Source of the DNA: Isotricha intestinalis
Taxonomy: Eukaryota; Ciliophora; Litostomatea; Vestibuliferida; Isotrichidae
Length of the DNA stretch: 50,733 bases
Reading direction: 5' to 3'
Assembly (NCBI GenBank): GCA_023807065.1
Contig: JAJJLU010000415.1
Coordinates: 1-50,733 of the forward strand
A model generated the notes under the pieces. That model did not search any database and was not told where the DNA came from. It saw only the letters and a program-made list of their open reading frames with translations. This document shows, one piece after another, positions 1-8,751 of this stretch (position 1 is its first letter; every line of letters starts with the position of its first letter). The position numbers were made by a program, and so were the translations under genes.

Positions 1-480
1 TTTACAAGTTTTAGATAATAGAATATTAAATAACATAAATAAAAGAGAAGATTTACTAATATTAATCATAATAATAAAAAGCTTTTATTCCCACTAAAAA
101 AAATGAAATTTTAACTCCTGTTATTAATAATAATAGTTTATATTTAAATTTATTAAATAAAATTAATTTTGATAAAATTTTTTTATACTCCTAAAGTAAC
201 TTTGAGAGAAAGATTAAATCACTGTAATGATAATGAAAATCCTATCATAAATAATATTAAGAATGAAATAAAATAAACTATTTAATGAATTAGATTAAAT
301 ATATTAAAAATAATGATGCTTTAGATAAAAGATTTATACAACTAATAAAGTAAATAATAATTTAAATATTCATCATTACTATAACAATAATAATAACAAT
401 CATTTTAATAATAAAGAACAAAGAATATTTCAATCAAAAATATTAAAGAAATAAAAAAGTTAATCTTATGAAATAAAAAA
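1..480 (+). pseudogene. Eroded N-rich coding remnant at the left edge
   Basis: No open gene is present, but the + strand has coding-like stretches that jump between frames. One stretch at about 184-273 reads YTPKVTLRERLNHCNDNENP and on to a TAA. Another at about 358-450 starts NNNLNIHHYYNNNNNN and reaches EQRIFQSKILKK before a TAA. Codon use (AAT-rich Asn runs, GAA, AGA) matches the real genes of the window, while stops and frame changes occur every 20-40 codons. I read it as the decayed end of an Asn-rich gene that may begin outside the window. The family is not recognisable. It could also be a gene with several unrecognised short introns, which I consider less likely because stops occur inside the coding-like stretches. 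Confidence 0.4.
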
Positions 481-553
481 AACTAAAAGAAAAATTAAAA
501 TCCTTTTTTTATATTATATATTAATAAATCAAAAAAGTTAAAATAAATTTTAT

Positions 554-664
554 CTACCAATTTATAGGGCGTACACCATAGAATTTCTTCTTAAAATAAA
601 GATCATTTAGAGAAATGAGATTTGGTTGAAATCCATACTCCTCATTATTGTAATCTCCAAACAT
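554..664 (-). CDS. Possible 36-residue microprotein
   Basis: A short complete frame on the - strand starts MFGDYNNEEYGFQPNL and ends YGVRPINW, then TAG. It is notable because its composition (Pro, Gly, Trp, Val; codons such as CGC, CTC and CCA) is unlike the low-complexity sequence around it, and it begins with a clean ATG. I do not recognise it. It may be a true microprotein, one exon of a larger gene, or a surviving piece of a dead gene. I looked for a GT donor near its 3' end that would join it to a further exon and found none that gave a convincing continuation. Confidence 0.35.
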   Translation of the reverse strand: MFGDYNNEEYGFQPNLISLNDLYFKKKFYGVRPINW

Positions 665-938
665 TTTAATTAATTACTAATTGCAATTTGTATTTATATT
701 CAATAAGCAATAAAAAGTTTAAAAAATAGAATAATATATATTTAATTAGTTTTTTTATAAATTGAAAAATATAAGAAAAAAATAGTTAAAGTTAAATGTA
801 ATAATAAACAGTGATATATTCATTTATAGTCAATTTATTTCTTATCCTGAAATATTGGTTTAATTTTCTTAATGGTGATTGATAATAAAAAAGTTTTTTT
901 TCAAAAAAAATACAAAACTTAATTAAAAAAAGAAAAAA

Positions 939-1640
939 ATGTCAATAATGATTAGGATCCAAATATTAAGTGATGATACAACAAATAAACTGGAAATAAA
1001 TAGAAAGAGACAGTACTACATTGAAAAAAAATGTGAGAAAAAAACAAAAATATCATATTTCCAAAGAACAAGTTCTTCAAACCAACATAAACATAAGAAA
1101 ATACAATATAAAAGAAAACTTAAAATAAAATTAGTAATTGAAATAATATTGATAGAAGAAACAAAAGAAAAATAAATATAAATAATATAGAAAACATAAA
1201 TAAGAATAATTATAATTTCAATAATAATAATAAGATTAATAACAATAATATTATTATAGTTAATTCAAACAATAATGATTATTATGATTATTCATTCACT
1301 TTTTGTTGAAATAAGAAGTAAAGCAGAATTAATGGATAATTGAATTCCAAATCCAAGTCTTAATTCTTTGTTTCAAAATTATTTTATTATTTTACTTCTT
1401 TGTATGAAAAGCTATTAAAGAAATCCAATTTCCAAAGAAATATTTAATAATCAAAATAATATTGATAAAAATATGGGAGTGAAGAAAAGAAAATTATTAA
1501 AATTTAAGTTAAATCTTAACATGATTTTCTCATGAAACAATTCAATTATAAAAAAAATGCAATTAAAAATATGGATATAATAATGAAGAAAAAAATTAAC
1601 AACTTTAATTGATAGAAAAGGTAACATTAATTAAGGAATT
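939..1640 (+). pseudogene. Stop-interrupted coding remnant
   Basis: After an A-rich leader and ATG at 939 the sequence reads as protein-like for 78 codons, then continues in other frames. About 1160-1310 is Asn-rich coding-like sequence. In another frame, about 1280-1590 reads HSLFVEIRSKAELMDN, a TGA, IPNPSLNSLFQNYFIILLLC, a TAA, then NPISKEIFNNQNNIDKNMG. The pieces have ordinary codon use for this genome, but stops and frame shifts break them. I read this as a dead gene on the + strand. The 78-codon ORF alone is not a convincing gene. Family unknown. Confidence 0.4.
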
Positions 1641-1713
1641 TATAAATTAAAATAAATTTTATATAAATACCGTTTTTTATATTTATTTTTTTTAAAAGAT
1701 TTTATATTCCATA

Positions 1714-2418
1714 ATGTCACAAATAAATTTAAAAATAAAATTATCTGATGATTCAATTCAACAAATTCAAATTTTTAATAATTCTACTATTGAAGATCTA
1801 AAATTTGAAATTGAATCAAAACTACATTATGATCATAATAAGCAAATATTAATTAGAAAAGCGATAATTTTAGATAATAAAAAATCTTTAAATGATTATG
1901 AAATTTCAGATAATAATACTATAATATTAGTAATTGATGATGAAAATCAAAATGAAGAAAAAAAACCAAATTTTGAAATAATAGAAGAAAAAAAAGAAGA
2001 AAAATATAATAAAAATATTAAAGAAAAAAAGAACAATGAAAACAATATTCGTATTATAACTAAAAATATTAATATCATCCCTAATAAAAAACAAATAAAA
2101 GATTTTATAAACAACAATATTATTAAATCATTAAAAAATAAATTTAAAAATTTTTTAGATGAGTTTAAAATTTGGGAAGAATCAAATGAAAACAATGATA
2201 ACAATCAAATAATTAACCCAAATGAAATAGATGAAGATTATTATAATCATTATTATAATAATAATAACTTCATTAATATGAATCAAAATGATGATGATAA
2301 TTATTCAGAAAATTTAAGGAAATTAGAGGATATGGGATTTCCCTGTTCAGAAGTAAATAAAGCTTTATTAAAAAGATATGGAAAAATTGAAAATTGCATT
2401 GATAAATTGGAGAATTAA
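1714..2418 (+). CDS. UBL-UBA domain protein (ubiquitin shuttle-like)
   Basis: This 234-residue protein has a ubiquitin-like beta-grasp domain at about residues 2-75 (INLKIKLSDDSIQQIQIF start, ILVID end). An acidic/basic charged linker follows, then an Asn-rich stretch, and a UBA domain at about 200-234 with the typical LEDMGFP loop and an ENCIDKLEN end. UBL-UBA proteins such as Rad23, Dsk2/ubiquilin and Ddi1 bind the proteasome through the UBL and ubiquitin chains through the UBA. This one is shorter than those families and I see no XPC-binding, STI1 or retroviral-protease domain, so it is a minimal UBL-UBA form. The start is the first ATG after a long A/T leader and agrees with the beginning of the UBL. 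The domain calls are fairly sure; the shuttle role is inferred. Confidence 0.8.
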   Translation: MSQINLKIKLSDDSIQQIQIFNNSTIEDLKFEIESKLHYDHNKQILIRKAIILDNKKSLNDYEISDNNTIILVIDDENQNEEKKPNFEIIEEKKEEKYNKNIKEKKNNENNIRIITKNINIIPNKKQIKDFINNNIIKSLKNKFKNFLDEFKIWEESNENNDNNQIINPNEIDEDYYNHYYNNNNFINMNQNDDDNYSENLRKLEDMGFPCSEVNKALLKRYGKIENCIDKLEN

Positions 2419-2526
2419 TTTAAATATAAAAATTATTTTTTTAATATTTGTATATTTTTTTATAATTATTTGCTTAATTAAAAATAATATTTTAAAAATT
2501 GAGAAAAAAAAAATTTCAAATAAATC

Positions 2527-2739
2527 ATGGGAAAAAAATATTATGATAAAAAAGATAGTGATTATGAAGAAGAAGAATATTATTTTGAAGGTAAAAAAAT
2601 AAATAAAATTACAATTGCTAAATTATATGTTCCAAAAAATAATCTAAGAATTAAAAATATTGGTTATTCAATTAATGTTTCTTCGGGGAAAAAAAAATCA
2701 ACGAATTTCACAAATGTTGATGTCAGACAAATAATATAA
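2527..2739 (+). CDS. Small hypothetical protein, 70 aa
   Basis: A 70-residue frame lies in the 450-bp gap between the UBL-UBA gene and the flavodoxin, on the same strand. It starts MGKKYYDKKDSDYEEEEYYF, is acidic and Tyr-rich at first, then basic (KKINKITIAKLYVPKNNLRI), and ends VDVRQII before TAA. The codon use and varied composition resemble real genes here rather than spacer. No membrane segment, Cys motif or known domain is visible. A shorter overlapping frame (2378-2602) is its shadow. I do not recognise the family; its function is unknown. Confidence 0.55.
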   Translation: MGKKYYDKKDSDYEEEEYYFEGKKINKITIAKLYVPKNNLRIKNIGYSINVSSGKKKSTNFTNVDVRQII

Positions 2740-2870
2740 TAAAATATATTTATTTTTAAATAATTATTTTTTTTTGATATACATAAACAATTAAATATAA
2801 CAACAATAAAATTCCTTTTAATTTTTTAATATATTCTTCTTAAAATTTAAAAAAAAAAATAATTTTAAAA

Positions 2871-3359
2871 ATGAACAAAAACAAAATATTAATAACATAT
2901 TTTTCATGTCAAAATCATACAAAACAAGTAGCAGAAAATTTATCAAAAGTGACAAAAAGTGATTTATATGAAATAAAACCTTTAATACCGTATACAAAGG
3001 AAGATTTAAAATGGACAGATGAAAATGCAAGAACATCAATAGAATGTAAAGATGAGAATTCAAGACCTGAAATTATAATAGATGAAAATTTAAAAATAGA
3101 AAATTATAATATTATTTTTCTTGGTTTCCCAATTTGGTGGTATACTGCTCCTCCTATTATAAAAACTTTTTTAGAAAGTTATGATTTTAATAATAAAATT
3201 ATTGTGATTTTCGCTACTTCTGGTGGAAGTGATTTTGGAAATACTTTAAATAATTTACAAAATATTTGTAAAAATGCTACATTTATTCAAGGGAAAATTT
3301 TAAATAGAAGACCTTCTCTTGAGGATTTAAAAAAATTTGTTAATTCTTTAGAAATCTAA
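2871..3359 (+). CDS. Flavodoxin family protein, bacterial type
   Basis: A 162-residue single-domain flavodoxin. The first strand and FMN phosphate loop are at residues 5-20 (KILITYFSCQNHTKQVAE), then DLYEIKP near 31-37. The FMN ring-binding segment is FLGFPIWWYTAPPIIKTFLE (about 83-102), and the second ring loop is FATSGGSDFGNT (about 114-125). This pattern, including the Ser/Arg-Pro stretch before the third strand, is that of small electron-transfer or NAD(P)H-dependent flavodoxins common in anaerobic Firmicutes and Bacteroidetes. Such proteins carry electrons at low potential using bound FMN. No targeting peptide is seen, so it is probably cytosolic. It is intron-free, with host-like codon use. 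I infer transfer from a bacterium with later adjustment to host composition; a phylogeny would decide. Confidence 0.88.
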   Translation: MNKNKILITYFSCQNHTKQVAENLSKVTKSDLYEIKPLIPYTKEDLKWTDENARTSIECKDENSRPEIIIDENLKIENYNIIFLGFPIWWYTAPPIIKTFLESYDFNNKIIVIFATSGGSDFGNTLNNLQNICKNATFIQGKILNRRPSLEDLKKFVNSLEI

Positions 3360-4001
3360 TTTTTTTTCCGTTTTATGAATTTAATTATTAATAAAAAAAA
3401 TAAAATTAAAAAACACAATAAAACAAAAAAAACCTAAAATAAAAAAATAATTTTCCAAACAAAAAAAAAAAATTAAAAAAAAACCAAAATAAACTCTTAT
3501 TTCATATTTTTTTGCAATTCAATTTTTAAAATTAACCTCAAGTCTTTTAATTGTTTCCAATTATCTGTCAATCCTTCTTTAACAAGAGCTCAATTGTATA
3601 TTTTTTATTTTTCCAACATCACTAGCTTCTTGAGTAATGAAAACCATAATTATTTTTTCATTATATTTAATTTTTCAATTTAGTAAATAAAGATAAAGAT
3701 AAAGATATGTTCCCCAACAAATAGAACTTCCTATAAATTAATATTACTTTCTTCCTTAATTCTTCTTCTTTTTTATTTGTAGATGATAAAGAAAATAATT
3801 ATTTTAATAATTATTGGAAAGGATTTGAAGTTGAAAAAGAAATTATATAATATTTAATTTAATTCTTCAAATATTAAATTTATTGTTTCAAATAAATAAG
3901 GCACTTTATTCCTGTTTGTGAAATTTTTTATATTGATTTTTAATATATTATATTATAAATGACACAAAAAATAATATTAAAATCAAATAAATTTTGAAAT
4001 A
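3360..4001. other. 640-bp spacer with broken coding fragments
   Basis: The first 120 bp after the flavodoxin stop is A-rich with no coding character. The middle (3497-3790) is a minus-strand pseudogene described separately. At about 3780-3849 the + strand has a short frame reading DDKENNYFNNYWKGFEVEKE and ending in TAA, which may be another broken piece. The last 150 bp is probably the 5' region of the kinase gene starting at 4002. No promoter element can be defined. Confidence 0.4.
3497..3790 (-). pseudogene. Decayed minus-strand gene fragment
   Basis: Reading the - strand downward gives FITQEASDVGKIKNIQ (about 3590-3635), then a frame change, then ALVKEGLTDNWKQLKDLRLI and KIELQKNMK to a TAA at 3497-3499. 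Upstream, different frames give KKEEELRKKVILIYRKF and IMVFIT, with stops between. These stretches are far more protein-like than chance in a spacer of this base composition, and they line up in order. I read the 3' part of a dead gene with at least one frameshift. The family is not recognised. Confidence 0.5.
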
Positions 4002-5378
4002 ATGGATTCAGAGAGTTTAAAAAATTCAGAAAATAATAATGAAAAAAAAAAAGAAGATGATTTGAAAAAATCAATTAAAATAGCATTAGCAAAAAAGGAA
4101 AAAGTAGAAGAATCAGAAAAAGAAGAAAATAAAAAATGTGGTTGTGGAGGAATATTTTATAAAGGAACATATAATTTAAAATCAATAATAGTATGTAATA
4201 AATGTCATAGAATTAAATTATATAAAAGTTCTTTAAAAGATACTGCAAATAATAATAATAATAATAATAATCCTAAGAAAATTATATTTAAAGATATTCA
4301 AACAGAAAATAACAAAATATATAAAAAACCTCTTGTTAAATTAGGTATTGACTTAAGTAAAAGTATGGTAAAAGAAAATTCACCTTATAAACAATTAACA
4401 AGAAATAAAATAAATTTATTAAATTCTGCTCAAGATTTAACTTTTAGATCTCTTTTAAAAAGTTATTATAATAATTCACTTACTCAAGAAAAAAAATATG
4501 AAGAAGAAAACGAAAAAAGTATAAATGAATTATCGAATGATTTAAATATGAATGAATTTAAATTATTAAAATTAATTGGGAGTGGTTCTTATGCAAATAT
4601 TTATCTTGTTGAAAATTATAAAAGTAAAATTCAATATGCTGCAAAGAAAATAATAACTGATGGTGAAAATGAATTAGAAAAAATAAAAATGGAAATTGAA
4701 ATAATAAAAGCTTTAACAGAATTAAATACAGAAAAAAATAATTTTTTTGTTCCAATATATAAATATTGTTTAAAAAAATTAGATATAACATCATATAGTG
4801 TTTTTTTTTTAATGCCTTTAGCAATTTGTGATTGGGGAAAAGAAATAGAAAAAAAAGATAAATTTTATTCAGAAGATTTTTTATTAAAAATATTAAAAAA
4901 CTTTTCAAATGGTTTAAGTATAATGCAATATAAAAATATTGCTCATAGAGATATTAAACCTCAGAATATTTTAATAATGAAAAATGGAGATTATTTAATT
5001 TGTGATTTTGATGAAAGTATTTTTGTTAAAAAAGCTTATGGAACTTTTGATGTAAGAGGAACTGAAATGTATATTTGTCCTATTCTTCAAAATTGTGTTT
5101 ATTCTGGAATTAAAAAAACTAAAATTAATATTTATAAAAGTGATGTTTATTCTCTTGGTTTATGTTTTGTTTATGCTATTACTAAAAATTTCGATGTTAT
5201 TAAAAAAATTAAAAAATGTAATAATGATAATATAAATAAAAATTTAATTGTTAATAATATTGTTGGTAATGAAAAATTTTCAGATTTTTTTATAGAAATT
5301 CTAATTCAAATGATTGCATTTAATGAAAAAGATAGATTAGATTTTATACAATTGAATAATTTAGTTAATCCTAAATAA
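4002..5378 (+). CDS. Protein kinase with N-terminal zinc ribbon and DFD motif
   Basis: A 458-residue protein. Residues 46-68 form a zinc-ribbon-like CxC-16-CxxC pair (C46, C48, C65, C68). A Ser/Thr-type kinase domain runs from about 185 to the end: Gly loop GSGSYANIYLV from 193, ATP-binding Lys 215 in AAKK, catalytic loop HRDIKPQN from 315 (Asp 317), and activation segment ending in GTEMYICPIL. The metal-binding motif is DFDES (335-339) where kinases normally have DFG, so the Gly is replaced by Asp. The C-lobe has SDVYSLGLCFVYAI. The link between an N-terminal ribbon and a divergent kinase is unusual. Catalytic Lys and Asp are present, so activity is possible but uncertain. The substrate is unknown. 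The start is the first ATG after the AT leader. Confidence 0.8.
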   Translation: MDSESLKNSENNNEKKKEDDLKKSIKIALAKKEKVEESEKEENKKCGCGGIFYKGTYNLKSIIVCNKCHRIKLYKSSLKDTANNNNNNNNPKKIIFKDIQTENNKIYKKPLVKLGIDLSKSMVKENSPYKQLTRNKINLLNSAQDLTFRSLLKSYYNNSLTQEKKYEEENEKSINELSNDLNMNEFKLLKLIGSGSYANIYLVENYKSKIQYAAKKIITDGENELEKIKMEIEIIKALTELNTEKNNFFVPIYKYCLKKLDITSYSVFFLMPLAICDWGKEIEKKDKFYSEDFLLKILKNFSNGLSIMQYKNIAHRDIKPQNILIMKNGDYLICDFDESIFVKKAYGTFDVRGTEMYICPILQNCVYSGIKKTKINIYKSDVYSLGLCFVYAITKNFDVIKKIKKCNNDNINKNLIVNNIVGNEKFSDFFIEILIQMIAFNEKDRLDFIQLNNLVNPK

Positions 5379-5496
5379 TTATAAATTAAATCTTATTTAT
5401 ATGGAGTATATATATAATTTTTAAAAATATATTTATTTATTAAATTAAATTTTTTTATTTCGTTTATTTAATATTTTTTTTAACAAAATTTTAACA

Positions 5497-5796
5497 ATGG
5501 AACAACAGAAAAAAGAATTAAGGGCAAAAATAATGAATGAAAAAATCTTTGGTCCTATTGTTGATAAAACTTTTCAAGAAGCAGATATTAATCACAATGG
5601 ATTTATAGAAAAAAAAGAATTGGCAATTTTATTAAAAAAAATTAGAGATAATTTAGGTTTTCCACCTCCAACTGAAGAAGATATACAAAATGAAATGAAA
5701 AGACTTGATAAAAATAAAGATGGTAAATTATCAAAAGATGAATTTAGAGTTTTAGTTAAAGAATTAACTATGTTTTCCATTGATTCTTTAAAATAA
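5497..5796 (+). CDS. Small two-EF-hand Ca2+-binding protein
   Basis: A 99-residue protein with two canonical EF-hand loops: residues 30-41 (DINHNGFIEKKE) and 71-82 (DKNKDGKLSKDE). Both keep the Asp/Asn ligands at positions 1, 3 and 5, Gly at 6, a hydrophobic residue at 8 and Glu at 12, so both should bind Ca2+. The helices around them and the PPPTEED linker complete a single calmodulin-like lobe. It has no myristoylation site (it starts MEQQ) and no further domain, so it probably acts as a Ca2+ sensor or buffer in the cytosol or cilium. Its partner is unknown. Its stop lies 139 bp from the stop of the convergent gene at 5936. Confidence 0.88.
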   Translation: MEQQKKELRAKIMNEKIFGPIVDKTFQEADINHNGFIEKKELAILLKKIRDNLGFPPPTEEDIQNEMKRLDKNKDGKLSKDEFRVLVKELTMFSIDSLK

Positions 5797-5935
5797 TAAT
5801 TATAAAGTCTATTATTTTTTAAATTGACATTTACGTTTATTTTTACAAATATTTTTTAAAAAAATATCTAATTTCCAAAATAAAATATTTAATAGAATAT
5901 TTAAAATAAAAAATGTGTATAATAATTTATATGAA

Positions 5936-7519
5936 TTAATCATCTTCTTCATCCATAAAGAAAACATTAGAAAAATAAATCCTATTTTTTTCAACAAATA
6001 ATATATTTTTTAAACCTCTTAAATATAAGAAATAATTATATAGTGAATCTAATTTAATTAAATTATCTTTATCTTTTTCACAATGAAAAATTTTTCCAAT
6101 TAATTCATCGAAAAAAATTTCAAAGAATTTTCGATGAATAATTTCAGTAGTATTAAAAAAGATATTAAAAGTTTCATTAGGAGGAAGAAAAGAATGTTGT
6201 TTAGAACATTCTTCAATTAATTTATGAACTTCATTTAAACTTAAATTATCATTTTGAGAATCATCAATAATACTTTGATTTTTTTTAAAGCAAAATTTAG
6301 GAGTTTCTAACAAATCATTATTTGAATTATTATTAATTTTATTCATTTCTAATAATTTATTACTTGTATTCTTAGTTGATTCTGAAAAATTTTCATTATT
6401 TAAATTATTCATTTTATTCATATCTATTTGATAATTTTTCTTTTCAAATAAACTTAATGATTTTCTTGGAATATTTGCACTTATATTTCCTGGTGATGGA
6501 ATATATTTATTTATTTTATTTATTTTATTTCCTATTTTTTTTTTCTCTCTTTCATTTACACTTTTTAAATTTAAAGATATTATTTTAGTATCTGAATGTT
6601 TAAATTTAATATTAAATTTATTACTATCTATACTTACGATTTTGAAAAATAATATTATACTTTCTTCTATATTTACTGAAGTTCTTAATTTAAATTCATT
6701 AATTAAAGAATCAAATGAATTAATATTAAAATTTTCAAAACCTCCTCCATTTGTATTTAATTCATTTAAATCATTGTTATTATTATTATTGTTTGAAGAA
6801 TAATTTAAAAAATATTTTTCTCTTGTTGCATCTTCATTTTCTTCTTCTTCACTATCACTATTATTATTATTATTCCTCAATTTATTTATTTTATCTATTT
6901 TATCTAAAACTATTCTTTTAATTCCTAATCTTAATTTGGAATTTTTTTTCAATTCATTAATATATTTTTCATAATAAGCTTTTCCAGCTATATAAGATTT
7001 GAATAAAATTTCTTCTATTGTAGTATTTTCATTTTTCTTAGGGTCTAAACAATCTCTTAATAAAGTAAATAAATATAAGAATTGACCTATTAAATATTTA
7101 ATTTCTAAATTTATTAAATTTGTTAATTTTCTATTTAATGAACTTAAACCTTCAAAATTCATTTTTTTATTAAATAGAACTCCTAATATTTCTATATTTT
7201 TTATAGTTAAATTAAATGTAAATGAAGATTTTGGATTAATCATTGTAATTTTTAATCCTGTTAAATCTATAATATTTATTAATTTTACAAGAGTATAATT
7301 TATATGGTAAACATTTGGATATTTTTCATATAAAGGAAAAAAAATTTGATGTACAGCATCTTTTATTTTATTTTTTAAATCAAGGAATTTTACAATAAAA
7401 AAATGTTCAGTGAATTCTAATTGAACTTTAATTTTATGAGGAATGTTTATCGAAGAAATTGTCATCAATCCTTTTAATTTTTCGTTGATTAGTATATCAT
7501 TTTTTTTCATTTTTATCAA
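5936..7519 (-). CDS. Conserved-looking protein of unknown function, 527 aa
   Basis: The frame is clean and long. Residues 1-215 look folded: alternating hydrophobic strands and helices, such as SSINIPHKIKVQLEFTEHFF and LEIKYLIGQFLYLFTLLRDC. Then there is an Asn/Ser/Glu low-complexity stretch (about 215-255), a second folded piece (FNINSFDSLINEFKLRTSVN, about 268-330), an Asn/Ser-rich linker, and a C-terminal helical part (about 435-510) ending in the acidic tail DEEDD. No signal peptide, clear membrane segment or catalytic motif is visible. An alternative start at residue 4 (MKKN) is possible. I do not recognise the family. Transcription converges with the EF-hand gene. Confidence 0.7.
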   Translation of the reverse strand: MIKMKKNDILINEKLKGLMTISSINIPHKIKVQLEFTEHFFIVKFLDLKNKIKDAVHQIFFPLYEKYPNVYHINYTLVKLINIIDLTGLKITMINPKSSFTFNLTIKNIEILGVLFNKKMNFEGLSSLNRKLTNLINLEIKYLIGQFLYLFTLLRDCLDPKKNENTTIEEILFKSYIAGKAYYEKYINELKKNSKLRLGIKRIVLDKIDKINKLRNNNNNSDSEEEENEDATREKYFLNYSSNNNNNNNDLNELNTNGGGFENFNINSFDSLINEFKLRTSVNIEESIILFFKIVSIDSNKFNIKFKHSDTKIISLNLKSVNEREKKKIGNKINKINKYIPSPGNISANIPRKSLSLFEKKNYQIDMNKMNNLNNENFSESTKNTSNKLLEMNKINNNSNNDLLETPKFCFKKNQSIIDDSQNDNLSLNEVHKLIEECSKQHSFLPPNETFNIFFNTTEIIHRKFFEIFFDELIGKIFHCEKDKDNLIKLDSLYNYFLYLRGLKNILFVEKNRIYFSNVFFMDEEDD

Positions 7520-7764
7520 TAATATTAATTTATTATAAATATATTTCGATTCTTTTAAATGTTTTATTCAAATATGTTTTTTAGTAAAAAAAATTATTTA
7601 ATGTAAAAAGCTTTTTTTATAATTAAATTTAAAAAAGAAAATTGAAATTTCTCTTTTATTATTTAATACATATGATTAATTTAATTGATATAGTCTATTA
7701 TAAAAATCAAAAACATTAAAAATAAATAATTAAATAAATTAATAAAAGTCCTAATATTTAAATA

Positions 7765-8613
7765 TTAATCTGGATAAAGTTGTTTCATTGTTATTTTAGA
7801 ATAATGTTTAACATTACCATTTGGTTTTGGTAATAAAGTTTGTTCTGGAACAGGAACAAATTTACTGATTTTTTCTTTGACAAAAGGAGGGTGAAAAACT
7901 TTAATAGAAATAAAATTTTTAGTATCTTTATTAAAATTCATAAAATTTCCAGGTAATGATAATCCAATTTTTTCATCTATAATTTCTTTTTGAATAACTT
8001 TATCATAATCATAAAAATTAGGATATTTTTCTGCTGTTTTAATGAAATCTCCTATTTTCTCATTTAATAATATTTCATATCTTAATAATTTATTATTTCC
8101 ACAATTTGCTAAAATACTTTTTTTTGTAATATCTTCTGCAGATCTTGATTTATGAGGAGGACAAAAATTAGTTAAACCTTTGAAAAAATCTATTTTGTTA
8201 TCATTTATTATTATTGAATGTCTTTTTATTTTATTTACAAAATCAGTATATTTATTTTTATTCTTTTGTACGTTTGATTTATTATTTATTTTTTTTTCTT
8301 TGTTTGAAAATGAAAAATTCCATTTTTTATAATATTCATTTTCTTTTACTTTTTCCATTAAATTATCTGGAAATTTATATTTTTTCCTTGATGAACTTAA
8401 AGGATTTAATTTTAAAATGGATTGAGAGGAATTTAAACTTTTATTTAATGAATCCATTATTTTACTTAGTTCTATTTTTGATTTAAATTTAAGAGAATCA
8501 AATTTTGATTTATTTTTTAAATATTGTTCAAATTTTGTAATTTTTCTTGATTCACCATTGAAAAGTAAACTTTTTTTTTTATTTATTTTTTTTTTTTCAA
8601 GTTGTTTTTTCAT
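7765..8613 (-). CDS. Basic protein of unknown function, 282 aa
   Basis: This Lys-rich protein begins with MKKQLEKKKINKKKSLLF. It is mostly charged, with Ser/Asn-rich linkers, up to about residue 140. The second half is more varied and probably the functional part: FFKGLTNFCPPHKSRSAEDI (about 147-166), EKYPNFYDYDKVIQKEIIDE, and a Pro-rich end (VFHPPFVKEKISKFVPVPEQ). No membrane segment or known domain is visible. The composition (basic, no globular core in the first half, short Pro motifs) is often seen in cytoskeletal or ciliary accessory proteins, but that is a guess. The same strand continues with the next gene at 9129. Confidence 0.65.
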   Translation of the reverse strand: MKKQLEKKKINKKKSLLFNGESRKITKFEQYLKNKSKFDSLKFKSKIELSKIMDSLNKSLNSSQSILKLNPLSSSRKKYKFPDNLMEKVKENEYYKKWNFSFSNKEKKINNKSNVQKNKNKYTDFVNKIKRHSIIINDNKIDFFKGLTNFCPPHKSRSAEDITKKSILANCGNNKLLRYEILLNEKIGDFIKTAEKYPNFYDYDKVIQKEIIDEKIGLSLPGNFMNFNKDTKNFISIKVFHPPFVKEKISKFVPVPEQTLLPKPNGNVKHYSKITMKQLYPD

Positions 8614-8751
8614 TTATAAATTTAGGGTAAATATATTAACGATTAATTAAAAATTTTTATTAATGATAATATTATTTCAAATTATTTGAAAAAATTCTTA
8701 ACAAATATTAATTTATTTTTTTGAACAATTTATTATATGAGAATTTTCTTT

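Noticed and set aside
554..664. Extension of the 36-residue ORF into an upstream-coded second exon through a GT near its end.
   Set aside because: The only GT-AG pair found would need a 77-bp intron and leads to Phe/Leu-rich sequence that is the mirror of plus-strand coding remnants.
2378..2602. A 74-codon plus-strand frame overlapping the end of the UBL-UBA gene.
   Set aside because: It overlaps a sure gene and the better small gene at 2527-2739 in other frames; its composition is Ile/Lys low complexity.
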